Source: Hydrogenovibrio sp. (GTDB lineage Bacteria > Pseudomonadota > Gammaproteobacteria > Thiomicrospirales > Thiomicrospiraceae). Taken from it: DNA of 64,000 nt. Every line of letters starts with the position of its first letter. Position 1 is the first letter of the stretch. The DNA is taken from the NCBI GenBank assembly GCA_015484555.1, contig WFMZ01000056.1:62001-126000 (forward strand). The letters are read 5' to 3'. A program made the position numbers and the translations under genes. The notes below the pieces were generated by a model, which was not told the origin of the DNA, did no database searches, and saw nothing but the letters and a program-made list of their open reading frames with translations. Positions 28,229 to 40,074 of this stretch are shown piece by piece.

Positions 28229-30205
28229 TTACCAAAGGACCCAAGCTAGCATTGCTAGCAGGCCAAAAATCATCACAAAAGCATAGTGATATAGGTAACC
28301 AGTTTGCGCTGTTTTCAATGCTGCCGCACTATGTGCTACAGACATAAATGTATTACGAACCATACCTGTGTCAATCATTTTAATATCAATTGAATTTGTA
28401 AAGAAGCTTCCTAGCTTGCGCATGCCATCTACAAAAACAATTTCATTTAAACGATCAAAGCCAAAAGCATTGTCTAAGACATAAAAGCCTCGCGGACAAG
28501 CCTTCTTAATTTTGCCCGGAATCTCTGGTTTCTTAATATAAAGTAACCACGCCAAGAACACACCAGACAGAGCCAAAATAACAGGCAAGGTGGTTAATGA
28601 GTGAATTACCATATTGAAAGCACCGTGATACTGTCCTTCATAGATTCTACCCAACACATCATGTTCACCCGTTACCTGAATGGCATCAGCAAAATAAGTA
28701 CCTGATAAGATAGGCCCAATTAATGGCCAACCCATCATAAGCGCAGGAATGGATAAGGCGATAAGTGGCCATGTGACCACCCCTGGCGATTCTTTGATTT
28801 CATGAGCCTTCACATATTCAGATTCTTTACCATGGAAGACAAGAAAGAACATTCTAAAGCTATAGAAAGCAGTGACAAATACAGCAATCAACAATAAGAC
28901 CATCGCAAAGCTAGCACCATAAGTATCAGATTCACTAACCGCCAATAAAATACTATCTTTCGAGAAGAAGCCTGAGAAGCCTGGAAAACCGATTAAGGCT
29001 AAAGAACCAATTAGCATGGACCAATAGGTAATCGGCATATACTTCTTCAAGCCCCCCATCTGGCGAATATCTTGAATATGATGCATTGCAAGAATAACAG
29101 AACCTGCTGCTAAGAATAATAAGGCTTTAAAGAAAGCATGTGTTAATACATGGAACATACCTGCCGCATAAGCCGAAGCTCCTAATGCTGCCGTCATATA
29201 ACCTAATTGAGACAAAGTCGAATAAGCAACCACACGCTTAATATCATCCTGAATAATACCCAATAGTCCCATCATAAAGGCCGTTAAGGCACCAATGATC
29301 ATAATAAAGCTTAACGCCGCTTCAGACATTTCATAAGCTGGCGATAAACGAGCAACCATAAAGATACCCGCCGTTACCATGGTCGCCGCATGAATTAATG
29401 CCGAAATAGGTGTTGGCCCCTCCATTGATTCTGGTAACCAAACGTGTAATGGCATCTGTGCTGATTTGCCCATCGCACCAATAAATAACATAATCGCTAG
29501 CACAGTGATCATCGACCACTCCACACCTGGGATAATGGTAATCATGGTGTTTTTATGCGCGGCTAAACCGGCAAAAAACTCATTATAATCAAGTGTATTA
29601 AAATACATCACTACAACGGCAATACCTAGAATAAACCCAAAGTCACCTACTCGGTTAACCAAGAAAGCTTTTAAGTTAGCTTGAATAGCTGACTCTCGCT
29701 TCATATAGAAGCCAATTAAAAGGTATGAAACCAGACCCACGGCTTCCCAACCAAAGAATAACTGTAAAAAGTTATTGGCCATCACTAATGAAAGCATGGA
29801 GAAGGTAAACAGTGAGATATAACTAAAGAAACGCTGATAGTACGGATTATTAGGACCGTAATCATCATCATGATCCATATAGCCTACCGTATAAATATGA
29901 ACCATTAATGAAACAAATGTTACTACCAACATCATGGTTGCAGACAAGCTATCAATCATGAAACCTAGTTCAAATTTAATACCATCTGACACTAGCCAAG
30001 TATAAAGTGAGTCGTTAAAGGGGCTACGCCCTTCTAATACGAATAGATAGAAAACATATGCGGATAGTAGAGTAGACACAGCCACCCCAAAAATAGTAAT
30101 AGTATGTGCACCACGGCGACCAATACGTCTACCAAATAGCCCCGCCGCTACAGCCCCAAACAAAGGGGATAGCAGTATCAGCGTTAGAATAAATTTTAAT
30201 GCCAT
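28229..30205 (-). CDS. nuoL: NADH-quinone oxidoreductase subunit L
   Basis: Third antiporter-like subunit with the long lateral helix at the C-terminus, 658 aa. The motifs FFGWEAVGLVSYLLIGF, GAMGKSAQMPLHVWLPE and PTPISALIHAATMVTAG are intact, as are IKRVVAYSTLSQLGYM and FSGFFSKD. The stretch KESPGVVTWPL (about residues 469-479) carries a one-mismatch copy of the dispersed 18-mer in its DNA. Many relatives have ESPWVV here, so Gly where Trp is usual is a visible local oddity. Confidence 0.97.
   Translation of the reverse strand: MALKFILTLILLSPLFGAVAAGLFGRRIGRRGAHTITIFGVAVSTLLSAYVFYLFVLEGRSPFNDSLYTWLVSDGIKFELGFMIDSLSATMMLVVTFVSLMVHIYTVGYMDHDDDYGPNNPYYQRFFSYISLFTFSMLSLVMANNFLQLFFGWEAVGLVSYLLIGFYMKRESAIQANLKAFLVNRVGDFGFILGIAVVVMYFNTLDYNEFFAGLAAHKNTMITIIPGVEWSMITVLAIMLFIGAMGKSAQMPLHVWLPESMEGPTPISALIHAATMVTAGIFMVARLSPAYEMSEAALSFIMIIGALTAFMMGLLGIIQDDIKRVVAYSTLSQLGYMTAALGASAYAAGMFHVLTHAFFKALLFLAAGSVILAMHHIQDIRQMGGLKKYMPITYWSMLIGSLALIGFPGFSGFFSKDSILLAVSESDTYGASFAMVLLLIAVFVTAFYSFRMFFLVFHGKESEYVKAHEIKESPGVVTWPLIALSIPALMMGWPLIGPILSGTYFADAIQVTGEHDVLGRIYEGQYHGAFNMVIHSLTTLPVILALSGVFLAWLLYIKKPEIPGKIKKACPRGFYVLDNAFGFDRLNEIVFVDGMRKLGSFFTNSIDIKMIDTGMVRNTFMSVAHSAAALKTAQTGYLYHYAFVMIFGLLAMLAWVLW
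28777..28794 (+). repeat. Dispersed 18-mer, copy D, inside nuoL coding sequence (one mismatch)
   Basis: CCACCCCTGGCGATTCTT with one T-to-C difference from the consensus, read on the strand opposite to nuoL. It encodes ESPGVV of NuoL. Confidence 0.85.
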
Positions 30206-30211
30206 GCTTTC

Positions 30212-30517
30212 TTATCCTTTTAGAGAATCTAGGTCGTCAACGTTAATGCTCTTACGATTACGGAACACTAAGACAATAATTGCTAAGCCAATAGCTGCTT
30301 CAGCAGCCGCGACCGTTAAAATAAAGAACACAAATATTTGCCCTGTCACATCATTTAGATAATATGAAAAAGCAACAAAGTTAGTATTCACTGCCAGTAG
30401 CAATAACTCAATCGACATTAAAAGAATAATGATATTTTTTCTATTTAGAAAAATACCGGCCATACTGATCGTAAACAGAACAGCACCAAATATTAGATAG
30501 TCAGATAAGGCAATCAT
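30212..30517 (-). CDS. nuoK: NADH-quinone oxidoreductase subunit K
   Basis: Small three-helix membrane subunit (101 aa). The Glu residues in [17 protein letters not shown] and in [13 protein letters not shown] form part of the proton path. It shares one base with the end of nuoJ (start within the TAATG/TGATG-type overlap) and is followed by nuoL after 6 bases. Confidence 0.97.
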   Translation of the reverse strand: MIALSDYLIFGAVLFTISMAGIFLNRKNIIILLMSIELLLLAVNTNFVAFSYYLNDVTGQIFVFFILTVAAAEAAIGLAIIVLVFRNRKSINVDDLDSLKG

Positions 30518-31155
30518 TATTTGTCTTCCTCAACTTTAGGGATATCGTGTTCAACCACCGCATCCATTTTGACCATTTTAAAGCGATCTTTCGCATTCGT
30601 TTTAACCTGCTTGTCAATATCTTGATATAAAACCATTGTCGTGGACTGACGCCGTAAGGTGAGTGTAATCGCTGCCACAATACCCACTAATAATAAAACC
30701 GCTGCCAAAATAAAGGCATAAGCATGTTCAGTGTATAAAGGAATGGCCAAGGCTTCTGTATTACTGTAGCCCGCCGAAAAAGGTTCTGGCGGTAGATATT
30801 TCTCTAACCCAAAATGCCCTGGACCAACGACCATGTATAATATGATAAAAACCGCGATGGAAGTTAAAATTCCAATAGGTAAATAGCTTGCAAACTTTTC
30901 TTTAATTTGTGAAACGTTAATATCAAGCATCATGACCACAAATAAGAACAAGACCATTAATGCCCCTACGTACACGAGGATAAGCACCAAGCCTAAAAAC
31001 TCGGCTTGTGCTGTTAGCCAAACACCTGCCGTTGCAATGAAACTTAACACTAACCATAGCGCAGCTTTAACAGGGTTTTTGACGCTAATCATCATCAACG
31101 CTGAAATACTGGCTATGGTAGCAAGTACATAAAATATAAATTCTAAAAATGTCAT
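30517..31155 (-). CDS. nuoJ: NADH-quinone oxidoreductase subunit J
   Basis: Five-helix membrane subunit, 212 aa. The core [24 protein letters not shown] (quoted in part: [18 protein letters not shown]) with the pi-bulge helix is typical. The C-terminus is extended and charged (about 45 residues after the last helix), as in many gammaproteobacterial NuoJ. It lies 24 bases after nuoI. Confidence 0.96.
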   Translation of the reverse strand: MTFLEFIFYVLATIASISALMMISVKNPVKAALWLVLSFIATAGVWLTAQAEFLGLVLILVYVGALMVLFLFVVMMLDINVSQIKEKFASYLPIGILTSIAVFIILYMVVGPGHFGLEKYLPPEPFSAGYSNTEALAIPLYTEHAYAFILAAVLLLVGIVAAITLTLRRQSTTMVLYQDIDKQVKTNAKDRFKMVKMDAVVEHDIPKVEEDK

Positions 31156-31179
31156 TCTTTCTCTCTTTATATTACGTTA

Positions 31180-31671
31180 TTAACGGTACTTAGCATCAAC
31201 AGCTCTATCCGCTGCGATTTGTGCTTCGTGCTGATCACCAAACTCAAGTAATCGTTCTTTGGTGATAATACTAGGACCACGCTCATGGAACTCATATTCA
31301 AAAACACGGGTTTCAACTACCGCATCTACCGGACAAGCTTCTTCACAGAAACCACAGTAGATACACTTGAACATATCGATGTCATATTGCGTGGTACGAC
31401 GAGAACCATCTTCTCTTTCTTCAGACTCAATGGTAATCGCATTAGCAGGACAAACTGCTTCACACAATTTACAAGCAATACATCTTTCTTCACCATTGTC
31501 ATAACGACGAAGAGCATGATGCCCACGAAAACGTGGTGATAAAGGTGTTTTTTCTTCTGGGTAACGGACGGTAATTTTCTTTTTAAAGAAATATTTTCCG
31601 GTTAGCACCAGCCCTTGGAATAATTCAATTAGTCCAAAGGTTTTAATTTGATGTTTAACAAATGCAATCAT
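31180..31671 (-). CDS. nuoI: NADH-quinone oxidoreductase subunit I
   Basis: Ferredoxin-like subunit carrying clusters N6a and N6b. The two 4Fe-4S motifs [12 protein letters not shown] and [12 protein letters not shown] are intact. The start at 31671 ([12 protein letters not shown]) gives 163 aa and has AGGA 6 bases upstream. Longer in-frame starts would overlap nuoH by up to about 88 bases and add a non-homologous leader. Confidence 0.96.
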   Translation of the reverse strand: MIAFVKHQIKTFGLIELFQGLVLTGKYFFKKKITVRYPEEKTPLSPRFRGHHALRRYDNGEERCIACKLCEAVCPANAITIESEEREDGSRRTTQYDIDMFKCIYCGFCEEACPVDAVVETRVFEYEFHERGPSIITKERLLEFGDQHEAQIAADRAVDAKYR

Positions 31672-31682
31672 AATTAATCCTA

Positions 31683-32747
31683 TTAATTGAACCATGGGCC
31701 AAAGTTTGTGTACTTCATCAACATAACGACAAAGACCCAAACGATGGTGAGCGGAATAAGCACCTTCCAACCTAATCGCATGATTTGATCATAACGATAG
31801 CGCGGGAAGGTTGCACGGAACCATAAGAATAAGAACAGTAAGAAAGCTACTTTTAAAGCAAGCCATACAAAACCATTAACCCATGCAAAGGCAGTCTCTA
31901 GAACAGGGATCCCCTCAAAAGGAGATAACCAACCGCCTAAGAACATAATAGCGGTCATAAATGAGATTAAAATCATCATCGCATATTCTGCTAAAAAGAA
32001 GACGGCGAAAGCCATTCCTGAATACTCTACGTGGAAGCCAGCAACAATTTCAGACTCCCCTTCTGCCACATCAAACGGTGCACGGTTAGTTTCTGCTAAC
32101 CCTGAAATAAAGTAAACGAAGAACATAGGTAGCAAAGGAATCCAGTACCAGTTAACCAGCCCCCCTCTTTGTCCTTCTACAATTTCGGTTAAGTTCATTG
32201 AACCGGCAACCATTAATACGGTTACCAAAGCAAAACCCATCGCAATTTCATAAGATATTTTCTGCGCCGATGCTCGCATTGCGCCTAAGAAGGCATACTT
32301 CGAGTTGGAAGCCCAACCTGAAATAATAATACCGTAGACACCAATAGAAGAAATGGCTAATACATAAAGTACACCCGCATTAATATTAGAAACGACCATA
32401 CCATCTTCGTTAAACGGAATAACCGCCCAAGCAGCAATAGCAGGTGCGATAGCGAGAACAGGCGCAATAATGAAAAGGTATAGGTTTGCTTGTGAAGGCA
32501 ATACGATTTCTTTTAACATTAGCTTTAAAGCATCTGCAATTGGCTGCAACATCCCTAAGTAACCAACTCGGTTAGGCCCCATTCGTACTTGCATAAAACC
32601 AATAACTTTACGTTCTGCCAAGGTTAAATAAGCCACTGCTAACATAAGTGGTAACACCACCGCGACTGCTTGTATAACCAGCGTAATCAGAATAGCTAAC
32701 CAGTCATATAGGAAAGAAGAAAGCCAGCTTTGTAATAAATCAAACAT
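31683..32747 (-). CDS. nuoH: NADH-quinone oxidoreductase subunit H
   Basis: Membrane subunit forming the quinone-chamber and the E-channel, 354 aa. Seen: [41 protein letters not shown] (quoted in part as [15 protein letters not shown]) and the C-terminal [19 protein letters not shown]. The start at 32747 (MFDLLQSWL) follows AAGGGG by 6 bases and lies just past the nuoG stop. Confidence 0.96.
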   Translation of the reverse strand: MFDLLQSWLSSFLYDWLAILITLVIQAVAVVLPLMLAVAYLTLAERKVIGFMQVRMGPNRVGYLGMLQPIADALKLMLKEIVLPSQANLYLFIIAPVLAIAPAIAAWAVIPFNEDGMVVSNINAGVLYVLAISSIGVYGIIISGWASNSKYAFLGAMRASAQKISYEIAMGFALVTVLMVAGSMNLTEIVEGQRGGLVNWYWIPLLPMFFVYFISGLAETNRAPFDVAEGESEIVAGFHVEYSGMAFAVFFLAEYAMMILISFMTAIMFLGGWLSPFEGIPVLETAFAWVNGFVWLALKVAFLLFLFLWFRATFPRYRYDQIMRLGWKVLIPLTIVWVFVVMLMKYTNFGPWFN

Positions 32748-32757
32748 ACTTAACCCC

Positions 32758-34851
32758 TTACGCGTTAGCGACAGCATCGTTAGATGCTTGTAGTGATGGT
32801 GAACGTCTAACCAGTGCGTCGACTGAATAGATAGAAATGGAATCTGCAGCTTCCGTTACCTTAACCAAAGTTGAAGGAAGAGAAAGTTCAGCAAGTGCTA
32901 ATGAAGCAGGGCTGTCTGATAGTTCAGCAAGCACCTGATTAGAGTGAGTTTGATCAAAGCCTTCCAGCTCCAACATATTCCCTAATACTCTAAATATCTT
33001 CCAAGCTGCTTTGGCATCACCTTTTGGCTCTACTGCCATTTTAAATGATTGCTTCAAGCCAGTTGCATTGATATAAGTTCCGGCAATTTCTGAAAAAGGC
33101 GCAATGGGTAACATGACATCAGCATATTCACGCTGAGCTTCTGAATCAAATGCGGTCAAGTTCAAAACAAACTCTGCCTTGTTCATAGCCTCTAATGCTT
33201 GTGAACCCTTAGCGATATCATATTCAACTTCAACCCCTAGGTTGATGAAAGCTTTCATGCCTTGTTGCATCATATCGGCAACATTTTTACCATTTTCAGG
33301 TAAGAAGTTAACCGCATACGCGCCTACATCGTTAGCTGCTAAAGGTAAAACGTTTAAAGTCGCACCCGATAAAGTAGCCACTCTATTTGCCAGCTTCACC
33401 AACTGCCCAAACTGTGAATCCATTTGTGCAATTTGCCCTAACATAATAGAACTTTTAGCCGAATCTAATAATGACTTCGCAATCATTTTCTGTGCATCGG
33501 TTGCCACAATAGAACTGAACAAAGCGCTTTCTTCTTGCTTCATTTCTTCTAGTGCTTTAGCAACGCCTGCCAGTTCCGCAGACATATCAATATTTACCAC
33601 ATCTTGCGTTAAGTCATAGTTCACATCAAAGCTTTCAGGGTTAATCGAAGAAACACTTCTACCCGCTAACTGAGTTTTGCGTAAACGGTGATTTAATAAC
33701 GGTAATTCTTTACGTAAATAAGAACCCACTAACAACGTTGAATCTAGCTTTTCAACTTCTTCAAAACGGTGGTTCAGTTTAGGTTGAATATACCCCTCAG
33801 AATCTAATGAGAAATCTTGCTGGCGTAGGCGAGTATCTAAACTCGTAATCCCTAAACCACGAGCTAGCTTCTGTAGCAACTGTAACTCTTCAACGGTTGA
33901 CGAAGGTGAAGCAATAACGCCCACCTCATCAGCGGTTTCTTTTAAAGCCGATAACTTATCAGATACAAATGCTAAAGCGGTTTCCCAATCTACTTGCTTC
34001 CAAACACCTTTTTCTTTAATCATCGGTGTTGTGAAACGATCGGTACTGTTTAAACCTTCATAAGAATAACGATCTCTATCTGAGATCCAAATTTCATTAA
34101 TAGATTCTTTATCACCAGGCACAACACGTTTTACTTCATTATTTTTTGAATGCAAAATAAGGTGTGAACCCACACTGTCATGCGGTGAAATTCCCTGGTG
34201 AGCCTTTAGCTCCCAAGGACGAGCTGAATAACGGAAAGGTTTTGAGGTTAAAGCCCCTACTGGACATAAATCAATCATGTTACCTGACATTTCAGAGGTA
34301 ATAGATTTTTCAATGTAAGTTCCAATTTCCATCCACTCACTTCGACCTGTTGCACCCAGTTCCATAATACCGCCCACTTCCTGTCCAAATCGAACACAGC
34401 GAGTACAGTGAATACAACGAGTCATATCCGTATGAATAAGTGGACCTACATCCTTATCCCCTAAAATACGTTTGGCTTCTGAGTATTTAGAAACATCATC
34501 ACCATATTCCATAGCAACATCTTGTAACTCACACTCACCACCTTGATCACAAATAGGGCAATCTAAAGGGTGGTTGATTAGCAAAAACTCCATTACCGAC
34601 TTCTGTGCGGCAATCGATTTTGCTGATTTTGTTTGGACTTTCATACCATCTGTAACCGGTGTAGCACAAGCAGGAACCGCTTTAGGCGCCCCTTCTACTT
34701 CTACTAAACACATTCTACAGTTGGCAGCAATCGATAGTTTTTTGTGATAACAAAAACGAGGAATCGTTATTTGAGCATCATCAGCGACATCAATTAACAT
34801 GTCCCCTTCACGAGCTTCAACTATTTGTCCGTTAATTTCAATTTTAACCAT
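32758..34851 (-). CDS. nuoG: NADH-quinone oxidoreductase subunit G
   Basis: Peripheral-arm Fe-S subunit, 697 aa, shorter than the E. coli 908-aa form. The N-terminal ferredoxin domain has [18 protein letters not shown], followed by the HxxxCxxC segment around [33 protein letters not shown] and [10 protein letters not shown] (N5 and further clusters). Behind it is a degenerate molybdopterin-oxidoreductase domain without a metal-binding residue. It electronically links NuoF/E to NuoI. Confidence 0.96.
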   Translation of the reverse strand: MVKIEINGQIVEAREGDMLIDVADDAQITIPRFCYHKKLSIAANCRMCLVEVEGAPKAVPACATPVTDGMKVQTKSAKSIAAQKSVMEFLLINHPLDCPICDQGGECELQDVAMEYGDDVSKYSEAKRILGDKDVGPLIHTDMTRCIHCTRCVRFGQEVGGIMELGATGRSEWMEIGTYIEKSITSEMSGNMIDLCPVGALTSKPFRYSARPWELKAHQGISPHDSVGSHLILHSKNNEVKRVVPGDKESINEIWISDRDRYSYEGLNSTDRFTTPMIKEKGVWKQVDWETALAFVSDKLSALKETADEVGVIASPSSTVEELQLLQKLARGLGITSLDTRLRQQDFSLDSEGYIQPKLNHRFEEVEKLDSTLLVGSYLRKELPLLNHRLRKTQLAGRSVSSINPESFDVNYDLTQDVVNIDMSAELAGVAKALEEMKQEESALFSSIVATDAQKMIAKSLLDSAKSSIMLGQIAQMDSQFGQLVKLANRVATLSGATLNVLPLAANDVGAYAVNFLPENGKNVADMMQQGMKAFINLGVEVEYDIAKGSQALEAMNKAEFVLNLTAFDSEAQREYADVMLPIAPFSEIAGTYINATGLKQSFKMAVEPKGDAKAAWKIFRVLGNMLELEGFDQTHSNQVLAELSDSPASLALAELSLPSTLVKVTEAADSISIYSVDALVRRSPSLQASNDAVANA

Positions 34852-34916
34852 GTTATAACCTAAACATTAGGGGCTCTAAAGTAAGAACCATAATTCATTA
34901 TTTGGTGCGAGTATTT

Positions 34917-36197
34917 TTATTGTTTATCAAAAATACTGCATCCATGATCAATGTAATGACGGAATTCATCTTCATAATGATCTAAGAAACTCTCAACCGG
35001 AATAGCGGCTGCATCTCCCAGACCACAAATGACACGACCCATAATTTTTCCTGACACATCTTTTAGTAATTCAATGTCTTCTGGGCGACCTTTTCCTTGC
35101 ACAATTCTATGTACCACTCGATACATCCAACCCGTACCTTCTCGGCAAGGCGTACATTGCCCACAAGACTCTTCGTAATAAAACCAAGTTAATCGTTCTA
35201 ATACTTTAACCATGTCTGTGGTTTCATCCATGATAATGACTGAGCCGGCCCCTAAAAAAGAGCCTGCTTTTGCAATGGAATCATAGTCCATGTTCATCGC
35301 CATCGCCGCCTCTTCAGGCAGAACCGATGTTGATGAACCTCCAGGAATAACAGCCTTTAGCTTACGGCCGTCCAAAACACCCCCTGCTAACGCTAAAAGA
35401 TCTTTAAATGGTGTTCCCATTCTGACTTCAAAGTTACCAGGATTATTGACATGTCCAGAAACCGAATAGCATTTTGTACCACCCGCATTTTGGACACCTA
35501 GATCAGAGAACCACTTGCCACCTTTTGCCAAGATCATTGGAATAGAGGCCAGTGTTTCTGTATTGTTAATGGTTGTTGGCTTACCATATAAGCCATAGCT
35601 TGCAGGGAAAGGCGGCTTAAAACGTGGCTGCCCTTTCTTACCTTCGATAGATTCAATCAACGAAGTTTCTTCACCGCAAATATAAGCACCAGAACCTAGG
35701 TGAGTATAAAGATCAAAGTCATAACCTGACTCTAAAATATCTTTTCCTAACAACCCTGCTTCACGTGCTTGATTAATGGCATTGTCAAAGCGCTTATAAG
35801 GCTCCCAAAATTCGCCACGGATATAGTTGTAACCCGCGCTTGCGCCAATTACATAACCCGCAATCATCATACCTTCAACCAAGGCATGCGGATTGTAACG
35901 CATAATATCACGATCTTTATAGGTTCCAGGCTCACCCTCGTCTGAATTACAGACAATATATTTAGGGCCAGGCGCGTTTCTGTTCATGAAACTCCACTTA
36001 AGACCTGTTGGAAAACCTGCTCCACCACGACCACGGATATTAGATAATTTTACTTCTTCAATAATGTCTGCAGGCGTAAGTTCACCAGCTAAAACTTGTT
36101 TCCAGATTTCATAACCACCGTTGGCGACATAAACATCTAAGTCCCAAGAGTTTTCAAGATGGTTTAGGCGATAGCAGTTTTCGTTTTGTATAACCAT
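34917..36197 (-). CDS. nuoF: NADH-quinone oxidoreductase subunit F
   Basis: NADH- and FMN-binding subunit, 426 aa. The FMN/NADH glycine loop is [13 protein letters not shown], with [27 protein letters not shown], and the N3 cluster motif [15 protein letters not shown] followed by [10 protein letters not shown]. It starts 5 bases after nuoE ends and pairs functionally with it. Confidence 0.97.
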   Translation of the reverse strand: MVIQNENCYRLNHLENSWDLDVYVANGGYEIWKQVLAGELTPADIIEEVKLSNIRGRGGAGFPTGLKWSFMNRNAPGPKYIVCNSDEGEPGTYKDRDIMRYNPHALVEGMMIAGYVIGASAGYNYIRGEFWEPYKRFDNAINQAREAGLLGKDILESGYDFDLYTHLGSGAYICGEETSLIESIEGKKGQPRFKPPFPASYGLYGKPTTINNTETLASIPMILAKGGKWFSDLGVQNAGGTKCYSVSGHVNNPGNFEVRMGTPFKDLLALAGGVLDGRKLKAVIPGGSSTSVLPEEAAMAMNMDYDSIAKAGSFLGAGSVIIMDETTDMVKVLERLTWFYYEESCGQCTPCREGTGWMYRVVHRIVQGKGRPEDIELLKDVSGKIMGRVICGLGDAAAIPVESFLDHYEDEFRHYIDHGCSIFDKQ

Positions 36198-36201
36198 CTG
36201 A

Positions 36202-36696
36202 CTACTCCAACTCTGTGATTAATTTATCAAGATATTCTGGTGTTAGGTTTTCATGATAATCTTTCCCTAACATCATCATTGGCGCACCACCACAAGCTCC
36301 CAGGCACTCAACTTTCTTAATCGAAAATTTACCATCTGCTGTTACTTGGCCAGGCTTAATGCCTAGCTTATTCTCTAGGTGCGCTAAAATATCATCACTG
36401 CCTCGCAACATACAAGAAATATTAGTACACAAACAAAACTTATGACGACCAACATCTTTATGCTCATACATAGAATAAAAGGTTGCCACTTCATAAACAG
36501 CGATTGGCGTCATCTCTAAATAATCAGCCACTTCATTCATTAACTCGGTGGTTAAACGCCCATTACACTCTTCTTGCACAATTCTTAATGCAGGCATCAC
36601 TGCAGACTGTTTTCGACCTGCAGGATAGTTGGCAATCCAACGATCAATCCTAGCTTTAAGATCGCCTTGAATCACATCTTTAAATACTTCGCTCAT
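36202..36696 (-). CDS. nuoE: NADH-quinone oxidoreductase subunit E
   Basis: Thioredoxin-like subunit with the 2Fe-2S cluster N1a, 164 aa. Ligands are seen in FCLCTNISC and [11 protein letters not shown]. The N-terminal helical part ([15 protein letters not shown]..) is typical. It overlaps the end of nuoD by 4 bases. Confidence 0.97.
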   Translation of the reverse strand: MSEVFKDVIQGDLKARIDRWIANYPAGRKQSAVMPALRIVQEECNGRLTTELMNEVADYLEMTPIAVYEVATFYSMYEHKDVGRHKFCLCTNISCMLRGSDDILAHLENKLGIKPGQVTADGKFSIKKVECLGACGGAPMMMLGKDYHENLTPEYLDKLITELE

Positions 36697-37946
36697 CGGT
36701 CAACCTCTCCAAAAACGATATCTTGTGTACCAATAATAGAAACCACATCTGCAATCATATGCCCCTTCACCATTTCATCTAACGAGGCCAAGTGAGTGAA
36801 CCCTGGCGCACGTACTTTCAAGCGGTAAGGCTTGTTCGCACCATCTGATACCATATAAATACCAAACTCACCCTTAGGATGTTCAACAGCAGTATAAGAC
36901 TCACCGCTTGGCACGGTATAACCTTCTGTAAACAACTTAAAGTGATGAATCAATGCTTCCATATTAGATTTTGCATCTTCACGACTAGGTGGTGCCACCT
37001 TATGATCATCCGTCATAACAGGACCATCGTGTGCTTTTAACCATTCGACACACTGCTTAATAATTTTGTTTGACTCTCGCATTTCTGCAACACGTACTAA
37101 ATATCGATCATAACAATCACCGGTGACGCCGACTGGAATATCAAACTGCATTTTGTCATAAACTTCATAAGGCTGTTTTTTACGTAAATCCCAAGCAATA
37201 CCAGAACCACGTAACATCGGACCTGTAAAGCCTAGTTGCAAAGCTCTTTCAGGTGAAACAATACCAATATCAACCGTTCTTTGCTTCCAGATACGATTAT
37301 CGGTTAGTAAAGTTTCATATTCATCAATATAACCAGGGAAACGCTCTGTAAAAGCTTCAATGAAATCTAACAAAGAACCTTCACGAGTTTCATTCAATTT
37401 ATCTAGCTTCTTACCCGAGTGCCATTTTGACTTTTCATATTTTGCCATCGTATCGGGCAAGTCTCTGTAAACACCACCCGGACGATAATAAGTTGCGTGC
37501 ATACGAGCACCCGAAACCGCTTCGTAGCAATCCATTAAGTCTTCACGTTCACGGAAGGCATAAAGGAATACTGTCATCGCACCAATATCTAATGCGTGCG
37601 CACCTAGCCACATCAAGTGGTTCAGTACACGGGTAATTTCATCAAACATAACGCGAATATATTGCGCCCTTTCAGGTACTTCAACGCCAAGCATTTTTTC
37701 AATACCCATCACGTAAGCATGTTCATTTGCCATCATAGAAACGTAATCTAAACGATCCATGTAACCAATAGACTGATTATAAGGCTTATACTCAGCCAGC
37801 TTTTCTGTCCCACGGTGCAATAAACCGATATGAGGATCAGAACGAACAATGGTTTCACCATCTAACTCTAATATCAGGCGTAATACACCGTGAGCAGAGG
37901 GATGCTGCGGACCAAAGTTAAGTGTGTAGTTGCGAATTTCAGACAT
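36693..37946 (-). CDS. nuoD: NADH-quinone oxidoreductase subunit D
   Basis: 49-kDa quinone-site subunit related to hydrogenase large subunits, 417 aa. Seen: [16 protein letters not shown] with the quinone-near His pair, [19 protein letters not shown]-type segment [14 protein letters not shown], and the C-terminal DIVFGEVDR. It is separate from nuoC (8-base gap), not fused as in E. coli. Confidence 0.97.
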   Translation of the reverse strand: MSEIRNYTLNFGPQHPSAHGVLRLILELDGETIVRSDPHIGLLHRGTEKLAEYKPYNQSIGYMDRLDYVSMMANEHAYVMGIEKMLGVEVPERAQYIRVMFDEITRVLNHLMWLGAHALDIGAMTVFLYAFREREDLMDCYEAVSGARMHATYYRPGGVYRDLPDTMAKYEKSKWHSGKKLDKLNETREGSLLDFIEAFTERFPGYIDEYETLLTDNRIWKQRTVDIGIVSPERALQLGFTGPMLRGSGIAWDLRKKQPYEVYDKMQFDIPVGVTGDCYDRYLVRVAEMRESNKIIKQCVEWLKAHDGPVMTDDHKVAPPSREDAKSNMEALIHHFKLFTEGYTVPSGESYTAVEHPKGEFGIYMVSDGANKPYRLKVRAPGFTHLASLDEMVKGHMIADVVSIIGTQDIVFGEVDR

Positions 37947-37954
37947 ATACTTTC

Positions 37955-38638
37955 CTAAACACCTTCGTTGCTTTCAGCAATTTTATCTTCACGAATAACA
38001 CGCGGGACATTCACACGGTTTTCCATGGTGACAGGCTCATAAATACAGCGCTTAGCTTCATGATCATAACGCATCTCTACTTGCCCGACCAAAGGAAAGT
38101 CTTTGCGTAATGGATGACCAATAAAACCATAGTCAGTTAATAAACGACGTAAATCGGGATGACCTTCATAAATAATTCCTAACAAGTCAAATGCTTCACG
38201 CTCAAACCAGTCTGCGCAATTCCAAATAGAAACAACAGAAGGAATGATTGGCATTTGAGTATTTTCCGGGAAAACTTTAACGCGAATACGTAGATTTCTT
38301 GAAATTGAAATCAAGTGATAAACAGAAGCAAAACGACGAGGCTTATTTAGATCTTCAACATTTTCTTCTTCAACGAAATCAAATACGCCACGGCTAAAGC
38401 CTTTATTCGCAGCCGCCATGGTTTCCCAGTTAGCATCACCATAAATAAGGTAATCCACTCCACAGATATCAATTAACTGTTCAAAACCCACGACATCTTT
38501 TAGCTTTGTAAAACAAGCAATAGAGTCTGCTGGTGCAATTTCAATCGTTAATTCATCAAGTGCAATCGTCGAGCTAATAACCGCATCGGCTAGGACATCA
38601 TTCACTTGAGCTTGTAAATCTAATATAGATTGTTTCAT
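37955..38638 (-). CDS. nuoC: NADH-quinone oxidoreductase subunit C
   Basis: 30-kDa subunit, 227 aa. The signature [22 protein letters not shown] (as [10 protein letters not shown] and HPDLRRLL) and [13 protein letters not shown] are intact. It docks against NuoD at the quinone site. 22 bases separate it from nuoB. Confidence 0.97.
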   Translation of the reverse strand: MKQSILDLQAQVNDVLADAVISSTIALDELTIEIAPADSIACFTKLKDVVGFEQLIDICGVDYLIYGDANWETMAAANKGFSRGVFDFVEEENVEDLNKPRRFASVYHLISISRNLRIRVKVFPENTQMPIIPSVVSIWNCADWFEREAFDLLGIIYEGHPDLRRLLTDYGFIGHPLRKDFPLVGQVEMRYDHEAKRCIYEPVTMENRVNVPRVIREDKIAESNEGV

Positions 38639-38660
38639 AATCGACTATTCTCAGCTTGTC

Positions 38661-39137
38661 TTAGCGTGCGATGGTATTCGTACGTTTAATTTTATTTTGC
38701 AACTGAATAATACCGTATAACAAGGCTTCAGCTGTTGGAGGGCAACCTGGAACATAAATATCAACAGGCACAATACGATCACAACCACGTACAACAGAGT
38801 AAGAATAATGATAATAACCTCCTCCGTTTGCACAAGAACCCATTGAGATAACCCAACGTGGCTCTGCCATTTGGTCATAAACTTTACGCAGGGCAGGCGC
38901 CATTTTGTTAACCAAGGTCCCAGCAACAATCATCACATCAGACTGACGAGGACTAGGTCTAAAAATAATACCAAATCTATCTAAGTCATAACGTGAAGCA
39001 CCGGCGTGCATCATTTCAACAGCACAACAAGCCAAACCAAAGGTCATCGGCCAAAGCGAACCCGTACGTGCCCAGTTAATGAGTTTGTCAGCAGAAGTAG
39101 TAACCACACCTTCTTTTAATACGCCTTCTATTCCCAT
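38661..39137 (-). CDS. nuoB: NADH-quinone oxidoreductase subunit B
   Basis: PSST subunit carrying terminal cluster N2, 158 aa. Tandem Cys pair in [13 protein letters not shown], then [11 protein letters not shown] and [14 protein letters not shown] complete the ligands. The start at 39137 ([10 protein letters not shown]) has AAGGAG 7 bases upstream and overlaps the nuoA end by 10 bases. Confidence 0.97.
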   Translation of the reverse strand: MGIEGVLKEGVVTTSADKLINWARTGSLWPMTFGLACCAVEMMHAGASRYDLDRFGIIFRPSPRQSDVMIVAGTLVNKMAPALRKVYDQMAEPRWVISMGSCANGGGYYHYSYSVVRGCDRIVPVDIYVPGCPPTAEALLYGIIQLQNKIKRTNTIAR

Positions 39138-39484
39138 TCCAGCGCTCCTTTCTTCCACTCATAAATAAATCCAACGACCAGTAACATTAAAAATGCTGAC
39201 ATAGCCAATAGGCCAAAGGTACCCACTTCATCTAAAACAATTGCCCATGGAAACAGAAATGCAATTTCTAGGTCAAAAATAATAAATAAAATAGCCACTA
39301 GATAAAATCTAACATCAAATTTCATTCGAGCATCTTCAAACGCTTCAAAGCCACACTCGTAAGGAGCATCCTTTTCAGAATCCGGGTTTTGTGGACCTAA
39401 AAGATAACCAATCAACATCGGCCCGATACCAAAAAATATGCCTAGTGCAATAAAGACGATAACGGGTAAATAATTTTCAAGCAT
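39128..39484 (-). CDS. nuoA: NADH-quinone oxidoreductase subunit A
   Basis: Three-helix membrane subunit, 118 aa, first gene of the operon. The loop [21 protein letters not shown] holds the conserved Cys (PYECG) and the [18 protein letters not shown] helix has the conserved Asp/Glu. No clear sigma-70 promoter is obvious in the 60 bases between the upstream stem-loop and the start. Confidence 0.96.
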   Translation of the reverse strand: MLENYLPVIVFIALGIFFGIGPMLIGYLLGPQNPDSEKDAPYECGFEAFEDARMKFDVRFYLVAILFIIFDLEIAFLFPWAIVLDEVGTFGLLAMSAFLMLLVVGFIYEWKKGALEWE

Positions 39485-39543
39485 AGGTTACAACCTCTTT
39501 TAACCTAAGTTCATGATAACTGTCATGAAACCTTTAACTTCTT

Positions 39544-39588
39544 CTGAAAAACACTGGTTCAACTAAGATACTAAGTAACCCGTGTTTT
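39544..39588 (-). terminator. Stem-loop with T-run between tRNA-Leu and nuoA
   Basis: Minus strand AAAACAC (39582-39588 side), GGTT and ACT pair across a loop with AGT, AACC and GTGTTTT, followed by further T and C. It likely ends the glmM-tpiA-secG-tRNA-Leu transcript before nuoA. Confidence 0.55.
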
Positions 39589-39663
39589 AGTGAGACCATT
39601 ATTAAAATGATCATCTTGATTTTTTTTAACAATAGCTTTTTGAGCCTACTAAAAAAATTTGTA

Positions 39664-39748
39664 TGGTGCCGATGGCCGGACTTGAACCGGCACAGCTTGC
39701 GCCACTACCCCCTCAAGGTAGCGTGTCTACCAATTCCACCACATCGGC
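39664..39748 (-). tRNA. tRNA-Leu (GAG)
   Basis: An 85-nt class II tRNA with encoded CCA at 39664-39666. Acceptor GCCGATG pairs with CATCGGC, the anticodon stem/loop CTACC-TTGAGGG-GGTAG gives GAG, and a long variable arm and GGTTCAAGTCC T arm are present. It begins 7 bases after the secG stop, as leuU follows secG in E. coli. Confidence 0.96.
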
Positions 39749-39755
39749 AAATGCG

Positions 39756-40073
39756 TTATTCTGGTACAACAGGAACATTCTTCTGCTCTTCTGTCATCTT
39801 AACGACAGCAGGAGCTTGGGTAACACTTTTGTAACCTTTAGATTGCTGAGCCCCTAAATAAGCTAAAGTCAAACTTGTGATAAAAAATAATGCGGCTATC
39901 ACAGAAGTTGCTTTAAGCATAAAGTTATTTGAACCACCACTACCGAAAACAGACTGTGATGAACCACCTCCAAAGTTGGCACCTGCATCGGCACCTTTAC
40001 CATGTTGTAATAAAACTAAAACAATTAAAATAAAAGCTAATACCAAATGAATGGCTAAAACGATTGAAAACAT
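39756..40073 (-). CDS. secG: Preprotein translocase subunit SecG
   Basis: Small inner-membrane subunit of SecYEG (105 aa) with two membrane segments (about 3-22 and 50-71). The connecting segment [24 protein letters not shown] is the family hallmark ([11 protein letters not shown] and SQSVFG). The start at 40073 ([10 protein letters not shown]) lies 1 base after the tpiA stop; the longer reading would overlap tpiA by 41 bases. Confidence 0.95.
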   Translation of the reverse strand: MFSIVLAIHLVLAFILIVLVLLQHGKGADAGANFGGGSSQSVFGSGGSNNFMLKATSVIAALFFITSLTLAYLGAQQSKGYKSVTQAPAVVKMTEEQKNVPVVPE

Positions 40074-40074
40074 A

